A stretch of DNA of 7,872 nucleotides from Lachnospiraceae bacterium UBA3282 (GTDB taxonomy: Bacteria; Bacillota; Clostridia; Lachnospirales; Lachnospiraceae): NCBI GenBank assembly GCA_002361735.1, contig DETS01000002.1:1102-8973 (forward strand). Direction: 5' to 3'. How positions within the stretch are numbered: the first letter of the stretch is position 1; the number at the start of each line of letters is the position of its first letter. Below are positions 1-5,795 of the stretch, in pieces. The notes under the pieces were generated by a model. It saw only the letters and a program-made list of their open reading frames with translations. It was not told where the DNA came from and searched no databases. The translations under genes were made by a program, and so were the position numbers.

Positions 1-545
1 GGTTTGGGATGAAAATCTTCCCTGCGGAAATGATAGATGATCTTCATCTCCCAATGCACCTTAAACTCCAGAGACTTTACGGTTTCCCGCGGCCGCCCCA
101 TAAAGCGTTTTGCTGCCCCTTTCTCCATCACCAGCCAGATATCTTTCGGCGGATTTTGCCCCTGTGTCAGCTTTTCTACAATCTGTGTCGTCAGAAAAAA
201 AGGGATATTCGCAAATACCTGATAATCGCCCCTTACAGGGAGACGATACTTCATGAAATCTCCCTCAATCAATTCCACATTGGAATACTTTGACAACCTC
301 CTTTTTGCACTCTCCATCAGTTTATCGTCTATTTCTACGGTACATACTTTTCCCGCCTTTTTGCATAGGGCTTCCGTCAGATGTCCCTTCCCTGTTCCAA
401 TCTCGAGAATCTCATCTTTTTTCTGTATATCTGCCAGCCCTACGATCCTTTTCAGCAGTTTTGCATCCGTCAGAAAATTCTGGGAATCCGACACCCGCTT
501 TTCATAGTCACAGTAATACTCTGCCTTTCTCCTGTCCTTTCGCAT
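1..545 (-). CDS. erm: Erm-family 23S rRNA adenine-N6-methyltransferase, 3' part cut by window edge
   Basis: SAM-dependent methylase expected to modify A2058 of 23S rRNA, giving macrolide-lincosamide-streptogramin B resistance. The visible 181 residues carry the family motifs in order: SQNFL at 21-25, the SAM-binding loop EIGTGKGHLT at 48-57, an acidic residue after strand 2 (E71), D96 in GDF, the catalytic NIPF at 113-116, and RREDFHPKP from 174 to the edge. NIPF and the IGTGKGHLT loop favour Erm over the housekeeping KsgA, which normally has NLPY. Erm proteins are usually about 245-300 residues, so roughly the last third lies outside. The ATG at 545 is chosen because AGGAGG (552-557) sits 6 nt upstream. 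A highly basic N-terminus (MRKDRRK) precedes the fold, a feature seen in some Erm classes. A promoter and attenuator-like leader lie upstream, so expression is probably drug-inducible. The exact Erm class and target base are not determined. Confidence 0.93.
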   Translation of the reverse strand, partial: MRKDRRKAEYYCDYEKRVSDSQNFLTDAKLLKRIVGLADIQKKDEILEIGTGKGHLTEALCKKAGKVCTVEIDDKLMESAKRRLSKYSNVELIEGDFMKYRLPVRGDYQVFANIPFFLTTQIVEKLTQGQNPPKDIWLVMEKGAAKRFMGRPRETVKSLEFKVHWEMKIIYHFRREDFHPK

Positions 546-551
546 AGCGCG

Positions 552-557
552 CCTCCT
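552..557 (-). promoter_or_regulatory. Ribosome-binding site of erm
   Basis: Perfect AGGAGG preceded by five or more A residues, 6 nt before the ATG at 545. It fixes the start codon. The A-rich AAAAAGGAGG could pair, with one mismatch, with CCTGCTTTTT at the 3' side of the upstream terminator. Translation-level masking is therefore possible but weakly supported. Confidence 0.85.
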
Positions 558-596
558 TTTTATCCTCTACACTTCCATGTACTGATAAAAAACAGT

Positions 597-636
597 AAAA
601 AAGCAGGACAGACTCCGTAAACAGAATCTTCCCGCT
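597..636 (-). terminator. Intrinsic terminator in the erm leader (candidate attenuator)
   Basis: Read on the minus strand, AGCGGGA (636-630) pairs with TCCTGCT (608-602) with one G-T wobble. AGATTC (629-624) pairs with GAGTCT (615-610), also with one wobble. The stem is 13 bp with a single bulged G, an 8-nt loop and then a run of six T (602-597). It lies between the erm promoter and the erm start, about 50 nt before the ATG. Erm transcription must therefore read through it. That position, rather than the end of a gene, is what marks it as a probable attenuator. No competing antiterminator pairing was identified by eye. Confidence 0.8.
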
Positions 637-647
637 ACACGCTGCAA

Positions 648-734
648 TCAGACAGACCAAACAGACATGACTTCATCACATCTGTTCCCAATAGGCAATC
701 CGGCAACTATTATTCGCACGCAAAAAAAACCCAT
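648..734 (-). CDS. Possible second leader ORF, 28 codons (doubtful)
   Basis: An ATG at 734 opens a 28-codon frame starting MGFFCVRIIV and ending at TGA 650-648. It begins immediately after an ATG-TAA start-stop pair (740-735) and runs through a T8 tract and the right arm of the long inverted repeat. No convincing Shine-Dalgarno sequence precedes it. The frame may be open by chance. If translated, its ribosomes would occupy the region just ahead of the terminator. Confidence 0.2.
   Translation of the reverse strand: MGFFCVRIIVAGLPIGNRCDEVMSVWSV
660..686 (-). other. Hairpin in the erm leader upstream of the terminator
   Basis: On the minus strand AACAGATGTGA (686-676) can pair with TCATGTCTGTT (670-660) as an 11-bp stem with two adjacent G-U wobbles and a 5-nt loop. 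No T run follows, so it is not a terminator itself. It sits 23 nt upstream of the terminator stem and could be a pause hairpin or part of the alternative folding of the leader. Confidence 0.5.
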
Positions 735-800
735 TTACATGAGACACTATCTTCTGCTTTTTACTGCCCCTGATACCGGGTGCGTGCGCAACGAATAATA
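708..800 (-). repeat. Long bulged inverted repeat spanning the erm leader ORF
   Basis: On the minus strand the left arm has TATTATTCG (800-792), a 5-nt insert (791-787) and CACGCA (786-781). The right arm is TGCGTG (722-717) followed directly by CGAATAATA (716-708). All 15 arm bases pair; only the insert bulges. The left arm lies entirely inside codons 3-10 of the leader peptide gene, so a ribosome translating the leader would prevent this stem from forming. The loop contains the end of the leader ORF and a T8 tract (729-722). Confidence 0.7.
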
Positions 801-808
801 ATTCCCAC
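761..808 (-). CDS. Putative erm leader peptide, 15 codons with Arg-X-Arg motif
   Basis: GTG-started frame encoding MGIIIRCARTRYQGQ, stop TAA at 763-761. A Shine-Dalgarno-like AAAGGCGG ends 7 nt before the GTG, and the frame starts about 40 nt after the predicted transcription start of erm. Residues 9-11 are R-T-R, matching the Arg/Lys-X-Arg/Lys pattern at which macrolide-bound ribosomes are known to arrest (as in the RLR class of erm leaders). Its coding sequence overlaps the left arm of the long inverted repeat, as expected for a stalling-controlled switch. The peptide is too short to confirm by homology. The GTG start, weaker than ATG, is the main uncertainty. A regulatory role is inferred from position and motif. 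Confidence 0.6.
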   Translation of the reverse strand: MGIIIRCARTRYQGQ

Positions 809-857
809 TCTAAAGCCGCCTTTCTGACTATGTTTTATGATATTTTAGAACGTATTT

Positions 858-887
858 ACTATATCACAGCATCTGCTCCGCTGTCAA
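858..887 (-). promoter_or_regulatory. Promoter of erm (sigma-70/SigA type)
   Basis: Consensus -35 TTGACA (887-882), an 18-nt spacer, and -10 TATAGT (863-858) preceded by TG one base upstream (extended -10). Transcription should start near 851, giving a leader of about 305 nt before the erm ATG. An ACAGC...GCTGT inverted repeat lies between and partly over the -35, a possible operator. Confidence 0.75.
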
Positions 888-923
888 TCATCCTAATTTA
901 TTCCAGCCTCTGCAAACCACAAT

Positions 924-944
924 TTGACAGCAAAAACGGCTGTG
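924..944 (+). repeat. TTGACAGC-N7-GCTGTG inverted repeat in the divergent promoter region
   Basis: TTGACAGC (924-931), 7 nt, GCTGTG (939-944). The same arms with a 9-nt spacer occur on the opposite strand at 887-865, inside the erm promoter. The TTGACA here has no good -10 at 16-18 nt. This copy may therefore be a protein-binding site rather than a -35 box. The function is unknown. Confidence 0.4.
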
Positions 945-950
945 TTTTCC

Positions 951-979
951 TTGTAATAAACTGCTTTTAATGCTATGAT
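951..979 (+). promoter_or_regulatory. Probable promoter of the large secreted-protein gene
   Basis: -35 TTGTAA (951-956), 17-nt spacer, extended -10 TGCTATGAT (971-979). The predicted start near 986 gives a 75-nt 5' leader. It faces away from the erm promoter, with about 60 bp between the two -35 boxes. The rest of the 546-1060 intergenic stretch contains only the regulatory elements listed here. Confidence 0.6.
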
Positions 980-1043
980 AATAAAAGCTGTTTTTCCTAT
1001 GCCAAAGAATCATATGAAAAAAAGATCATTGAAAAAGAACAAC

Positions 1044-1057
1044 GAGGAGGAAACCTC
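1044..1057 (+). promoter_or_regulatory. Ribosome-binding site of the secreted-protein gene, in a small hairpin
   Basis: GAGGAGG (1044-1050) lies 10 nt before the ATG at 1061. It supports that start over the in-frame ATG at 1070, which would be 19 nt away. GAGG (1044-1047) can pair with CCTC (1054-1057) around a 6-nt loop, so the site may be partly masked. The stem is only 4 bp, so any effect is probably mild. Confidence 0.7.
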
Positions 1058-1060
1058 AAA

Positions 1061-4000
1061 ATGCGCATCATGAAAAGAATATTCGCTTCTATTTTGACAA
1101 TTGTCATCGCGCTTGGCGACTGCAGCGGCATGACGGCACTTGCAGCAGAAACCTCTGTCTCGGAAAATACCATCTTGGAAAATACTGTCTTGGAAAATAC
1201 CGTCTCGGAAAATACCGTCTCAGAGAACGATATCCCCGTTGCGGAAACATCTCAAACCATCAATCTGCCCGCCCTACATATCGGACAAATTTCCAACGGC
1301 GAAACACTCCCCACCGCAGAAGACAATACTTTTTCCTATGATCTTCCGATTTCTTTTGCCGTCACGGAAAATCTGGTTCTGTTTACCAATTACGACATAG
1401 AATCGATTCCGCAAGCAGATGCGCTGGAATGGAGCATCCTCCGCGGTGAAAAAGGCGCAAATGTCGGAAGCGCCAGCCTTCTTAATGAGGCGGATGACTG
1501 GTACGGTTTTGAAACAGTGGCCGTCTCCCCTTACTTTGCCATGGAAAACATCACGGACGAAGATAGTGCGTATCATCAAATGATGGCGCTTGTTTCGCCG
1601 GAAACCGCTTTATCAGCTGATGATAACTCAAAGGATGAAACCGACAATTCTGCCGAAAAATATGATTATTTCATCCGGGCGGCATATTACCCGCAAACCG
1701 AAAACGGAAGAACTGAAACTTTTTATGCTGCGGCAACCATTCCGTTTGTGCCCCAAATAAAGGCCGCCGCAGATGCTGAGCCGAACGCAGAAATCATCTC
1801 GGCAAATGATCTGTCGGATGAAACCTCCGTCTCGGAAAACAGCACTGATCCGGCCGAAGAAGAACACTCCGAGGAAATTCCCGACGTCACCCTTCTTGAT
1901 GGAGAAACAGAGGAAACACCAATCACAGAAACGATAGAAACCGAGCAAACGACACAGGATACCACCACGCTTTCCGAAAACACTACCATCCCTGAACCCT
2001 CTGCATCCGAATCCGCCCAGTCCTCTCAGCCCGACGAGTCCGTCATTCAGATCTCGGCAGACGGCACGAAGGTGACTGCTCCGATTCAGATGCAGCCCGG
2101 ACAGACAAAGGCTCTGACTGCCGTTGTCTCACCATCTTCCGCCCTTCCCATCACATGGGACAGCAGCGATGATGCCGTCGCTACGGTAAACGCAAGCGGT
2201 CTCGTGACCGCAAACGCGGAAGGCTATGCCAAAATCATCGCCACCTGTGGGGATGCCACCGCTTATGTCTCAGTGGATGTCGTTACCGATGAAGCGGGAA
2301 ATAAGCTTCTCGATTTGAGCAAAGACCCGGCACGCGCAATTCGAGTCGCCGGTTTTCAGCAAGACAGTGCAGATTTCGTTTATACCGGGCAGAAAATCAC
2401 ACAGGATCACATCCGCGTCTACCACGGGGAAACCTTGCTGCGGGAAAAGTCCGATTATACCGTCAGCTATAAAAACAACATCAACGCCGGCACCTACAAT
2501 TCCGCCAAAGCGCCCAGTCTGACCATCAAACTGAAGGGTCAGTATCAGGGCAGCGTCACCCTTTATTATACGATACACCCACGCGACATCACCAAAATCG
2601 ATGGTGCCGAAACTGCGGAAAATGACACTAAGACCAGCCTTTTACCCGGCTACGAGCAGGCAGTCAATTACGCCGCAAAAATATCCATCCCCAAACCGGT
2701 CTTGACCTTCGGCAAAAAGACGCTCGCCCTTAAGAAAGATTTTGTGTGCAACTATGCGGCAGCTCCCGAAAATGCCACTCCCCTGCCCGCCGACTATAAA
2801 AAAGGCGATTCCTATGAAACCGGAAAGGTCTACACCTACATGGTGGAAGGCATCGGAAACTTTACGGGTTCCGTCCCGATGCGGGTTGTGGTGACAAAAG
2901 ACAAAACTCTGAATTTCAGTTCCGCCTCGGTTACGCTCAACCAAAAGAAATATGCTTATCAGGGAAAAGCTTTGCAAAAATCAGACGTCGTCATCGAACA
3001 GCTTACCTTAAACAAACAGGTAATAGAGAAAAGTCATTATGACTATGAGGTCTGTGCAAATGAGATCAACGGCGCCTATGTAATGATATCTCCCACCGGT
3101 GCCGGCAAAGCGAAAGGATACTGCGGCAGCAAAAGAGTCAATCTGAAACTTGTCGGAGACCGAAAGATCAGCGAAGCTGTTCCCGGCACAAATTGGAAAA
3201 ATTCTCTGGTCTTTTCTCAAAAAGAAATCAACAAAACCGGCGGTATGTTCCAGGAGAAAACAAATCTGCTGAAATTCGGCTCCGATACTCTTGTTGAAGG
3301 AATTGACTACACCATAAAATACGGCAATGCCAAAAAAGTCGGCACCGTGACTGCTACCTTTACCGGAACGGGTCGTTATACGGGCTCCCTAAAGCTCAAA
3401 TATACCATCACGCCTAATTCCGAAGCCAAAAATCTGCGTATCTTATGGGGTAAAAATGTAAGCGGCAGTGGTGAAACCCTTTCCGTTATCTATCAGAAAG
3501 GCGGTGCATCGCCCGATCTTACCATAAAGGATCAGGATTCTGTCGTATTAAAGTACAAGACCGATTACACAATAACCTGCAAGGATAATAAGGCGCCCAA
3601 CCAAACGATGACTTGTGAAATCAACGGCAAAGGCAACTATAAAGGGTATCAGAAAACCGTATCTCTTAAGGTCCTCCCCGGCGATCTGAGTCAGGCCTCC
3701 ATGACGGTCTCCGACAAGCCCTACAGCACGAAAAACAATGCTTGGAAATCCACGATTAAAATCACCGATGTAAACGGGAAAAAGCTGTCTGCCGGAAAAG
3801 ATTATGACAAGCTTCTCGTCTATAGTCATACGCAGGAACAGTCTCCTGCCGCCGGCACAGTCATCACCGTGACTGCAAATGGTATCGATTGTTATGCCGG
3901 TTCCTCAATTACCGGCAGCTATCGGATCTATCAAAACAGTATCAGCAAACTCAAGATCGTCATCGATCCTCAGGAATACACCGGAGAAGCGCTCACCTTA

Positions 4001-5698
4001 CACCCGGGCGATATCCACCCCTATGCAAACAGCGCCGATCAGAAAAAGGGACCGGAATATCAAATCAAAGAAAACTGCTATGAAATCGTCGCAGGCTCGT
4101 ATAAAAATAATATCAAATCCGGCACTGCCAAAGTAACCCTGCGCGGTCTGGGCAGCTATGGCGGCACGAAAACCTGTTCCTTTAAGATCAACAAGAAAAA
4201 ATACCTGATCAACCATATTAAATCGCTCACCTTAAATAAAAACAGCATCGCCTTTACGCTTGCCGAGAAAAACAGCGATACCCCGGCAGCTGTCGAGAAA
4301 CGAACACTCACCGCTACCATAACGGCAGAGACAAACGAGAGAATCAATAATCCCACCGTCGTTTGGACATCCTCCAATCAGGCAATTGCTTCCGTGGCTC
4401 CTATTAAATCGCCCGTAGGACGTGCTGCCACTTCTGCCACAAGCTCTGCCATCATCGAGTTGAAAAAGGCCGGCAGCGTAACGCTCACAGCAATCTCACA
4501 GGATGGCAACAAAAAGGCACAATGCAAGATTACCATCACAGACGCACCGCTTTTGCAGGAGGCCGGGCAAACCTTAAAGGGTGCTGTCGGAGATACCTCT
4601 ACCTTACACTTACAGTTTGGCGGCACACCGACGAACATGAATGACATTATCTGGGAAAGCAGCAATACGGATGTCGCCACTGTTGAAACGGACGCGAACA
4701 CAGGCGGTCAGACTGTCACGGCGCGGCTCACGATGAAAAAAGTCGGCGCAGCCATCATTTCCGTGTACACCAATAACCGTAAATATGTACAGCAGTGCTA
4801 TGCCGTCGTTATCGGCAATGAAACACCGCCATCCGGCGCCAGGATCCTTACTTACACGCAGGAACCCGGCTGTACCGATGATACCCCGGAAATCAACAAA
4901 CTGTTGCAGACATGGGAAGAAGATCAAAAAAAGGGGAACGACCCCTACGATTATCTATATATTCCGGCAGGCGTTTATCATATCGACGCCGTAGAAAATA
5001 CATCCGGTCTCTATAGATCGGGCGGCATCGATCTAAAAAGCAACCAAAAACTGGTCATGTCATCCAGTACACTGCTGGTTGCTATAGGAAATGCTTCTCC
5101 ACATTATCGGATTATAAATATCAATGTTCAAAATAATGTCACCGTCAGCGGCGGGCAGATCATCGGTGATCGCAACATACACATCGGCAGCGGCGGTGAA
5201 CGCGGAGATGGCATCTCGATCATCGGCTCTACAAACGTTACCATTGAGAATGTGGATATTTCTCAGTGTTGGGGAGACGGCATATACTTGGGATATTCAA
5301 ATGGTAAATGCAGCAGTGATATCACTCTGGAAAACTGTATCCTCCACCATAACAGACGAAGTAATCTTTCCATTACCGATGTAACGGAAAATGTAACGAT
5401 AAGAAACTGTCAGTTTAATTACGCAAGCGGGACAGATCCCCAATACGGCATCGACATAGAGCCAAATAACAATACAGGGAACTGGCGTTGCGAGCATATT
5501 AAGATATATCACTCCACGTTTAAGGGAAATGCCAAGGGCAGCATGGGCATTATGAAGAAACCGGGTATCACCATAAACGATATCCTCCTTGAGGACTGTA
5601 CGCTGGATGGAACTTTCTATAATATGACAGGTACCAATGTGGTTCTCCGCCGCACCACCGTAAAAGAGGTCGTCGGTGGTCCCGTAAAACGTGAATAA
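1061..5698 (+). CDS. Large secreted multidomain protein: Ig-like repeats plus C-terminal parallel beta-helix
   Basis: 1545-residue exported protein. Residues 1-29 form a signal peptide (basic MRIMKR, hydrophobic core, probable cleavage near ALAA). Residues 33-56 are SEN repeats. Residues 70-235 form an unassigned beta-rich region. Residues 236-326 are an acidic Ser/Thr linker. Residues 328-408 are a Big_2 Ig-like domain (ITWDSSDDAVATVNASGLVTA region). Residues 440-1054 hold six or seven divergent Ig-like repeats of the kind with SDYTVSYKNN and YxGSVTLYYTI signatures. Residues 1062-1160 and 1165-1252 are two more Big_2 domains. Residues 1260-1545 are a right-handed parallel beta-helix, opening with a pectate-lyase-3-like DDTPEINKLL and IPAGVYHID, then GDGI, WGDGIYLG, NRRSNLSI and GIDIEPN rungs. 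The fold family includes polysaccharide lyases, GH28-like hydrolases and epimerases, so a carbohydrate-active or glycan-binding role is inferred; the substrate is unknown. No LPXTG or C-terminal membrane anchor is present, so it is probably released or held noncovalently. It is a single gene with its own promoter and terminator. Confidence 0.92.
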   Translation: MRIMKRIFASILTIVIALGDCSGMTALAAETSVSENTILENTVLENTVSENTVSENDIPVAETSQTINLPALHIGQISNGETLPTAEDNTFSYDLPISFAVTENLVLFTNYDIESIPQADALEWSILRGEKGANVGSASLLNEADDWYGFETVAVSPYFAMENITDEDSAYHQMMALVSPETALSADDNSKDETDNSAEKYDYFIRAAYYPQTENGRTETFYAAATIPFVPQIKAAADAEPNAEIISANDLSDETSVSENSTDPAEEEHSEEIPDVTLLDGETEETPITETIETEQTTQDTTTLSENTTIPEPSASESAQSSQPDESVIQISADGTKVTAPIQMQPGQTKALTAVVSPSSALPITWDSSDDAVATVNASGLVTANAEGYAKIIATCGDATAYVSVDVVTDEAGNKLLDLSKDPARAIRVAGFQQDSADFVYTGQKITQDHIRVYHGETLLREKSDYTVSYKNNINAGTYNSAKAPSLTIKLKGQYQGSVTLYYTIHPRDITKIDGAETAENDTKTSLLPGYEQAVNYAAKISIPKPVLTFGKKTLALKKDFVCNYAAAPENATPLPADYKKGDSYETGKVYTYMVEGIGNFTGSVPMRVVVTKDKTLNFSSASVTLNQKKYAYQGKALQKSDVVIEQLTLNKQVIEKSHYDYEVCANEINGAYVMISPTGAGKAKGYCGSKRVNLKLVGDRKISEAVPGTNWKNSLVFSQKEINKTGGMFQEKTNLLKFGSDTLVEGIDYTIKYGNAKKVGTVTATFTGTGRYTGSLKLKYTITPNSEAKNLRILWGKNVSGSGETLSVIYQKGGASPDLTIKDQDSVVLKYKTDYTITCKDNKAPNQTMTCEINGKGNYKGYQKTVSLKVLPGDLSQASMTVSDKPYSTKNNAWKSTIKITDVNGKKLSAGKDYDKLLVYSHTQEQSPAAGTVITVTANGIDCYAGSSITGSYRIYQNSISKLKIVIDPQEYTGEALTLHPGDIHPYANSADQKKGPEYQIKENCYEIVAGSYKNNIKSGTAKVTLRGLGSYGGTKTCSFKINKKKYLINHIKSLTLNKNSIAFTLAEKNSDTPAAVEKRTLTATITAETNERINNPTVVWTSSNQAIASVAPIKSPVGRAATSATSSAIIELKKAGSVTLTAISQDGNKKAQCKITITDAPLLQEAGQTLKGAVGDTSTLHLQFGGTPTNMNDIIWESSNTDVATVETDANTGGQTVTARLTMKKVGAAIISVYTNNRKYVQQCYAVVIGNETPPSGARILTYTQEPGCTDDTPEINKLLQTWEEDQKKGNDPYDYLYIPAGVYHIDAVENTSGLYRSGGIDLKSNQKLVMSSSTLLVAIGNASPHYRIININVQNNVTVSGGQIIGDRNIHIGSGGERGDGISIIGSTNVTIENVDISQCWGDGIYLGYSNGKCSSDITLENCILHHNRRSNLSITDVTENVTIRNCQFNYASGTDPQYGIDIEPNNNTGNWRCEHIKIYHSTFKGNAKGSMGIMKKPGITINDILLEDCTLDGTFYNMTGTNVVLRRTTVKEVVGGPVKRE
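1157..1231 (+). repeat. Five tandem 15-nt repeats encoding SENTV-type pentapeptides
   Basis: Units GTCTCGGAAAATACC (1157-1171), ATCTTGGAAAATACT (1172-1186), GTCTTGGAAAATACC (1187-1201), GTCTCGGAAAATACC (1202-1216) and a degenerate GTCTCAGAGAACGAT (1217-1231). The first and fourth are identical. They encode VSENT, ILENT, VLENT, VSENT and VSEND just after the signal peptide. Isolated relatives occur later in the protein (ETSVSENS near residues 254-261, TLSENTT near 303-309). The unit length is a multiple of three, so gain or loss of units would keep the frame. Confidence 0.85.
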
Positions 5699-5721
5699 AC
5701 ATCGCATCTAAGCATCTAAAA

Positions 5722-5752
5722 AGGAGCAGGCTGGTTAGTCTGCTCCTCTTTT
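5722..5752. terminator. Bidirectional intrinsic terminator between the convergent genes
   Basis: AGGAGCAGGCT (5722-5732) pairs with AGTCTGCTCCT (5737-5747), an 11-bp stem with one wobble and a 4-nt GGTT loop. On the plus strand it is followed by CTTTT (5748-5752), 23 nt after the stop of the secreted-protein gene. On the minus strand five T (5722-5718) end the hairpin, about 48 nt after the EF-G stop. It therefore probably ends both transcripts. The remaining bases between the genes show nothing else. Confidence 0.9.
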
Positions 5753-5795
5753 ACGCTATCGATATTGATACGCCTTAGCCTTCGGTGTTTGGGCG

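Noticed and set aside
567..578. Three-codon ORF (ATG GAA GTG TAG) between the attenuator and the erm RBS
   Set aside because: It has no Shine-Dalgarno sequence of its own and such a short frame is expected by chance.
9..620. Open plus-strand frames across the erm gene
   Set aside because: They are antisense to a gene with clear Erm motifs, have no ribosome-binding sites and give low-complexity products.
722..729. T8 tract as an intrinsic terminator in the erm leader
   Set aside because: The sequence before it gives only about four outer base pairs (ACCC with GGGT) around a large loop. The 597-636 hairpin is much stronger.
924..929. TTGACA as the -35 box of the secreted-protein gene
   Set aside because: No -10-like sequence lies 16-18 nt downstream. 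The TTGTAA at 951-956 with TGCTATGAT fits better.
1112..1126. Lipoprotein signal (LGDC) in the secreted protein
   Set aside because: Asp directly before the Cys does not fit the lipobox, while a normal signal peptidase I site near ALAA follows.
1274..5707. Minus-strand open frames of 70-136 codons inside the secreted-protein gene
   Set aside because: They are antisense shadows of a continuous coding frame with recognisable domains, and none has a family signature.
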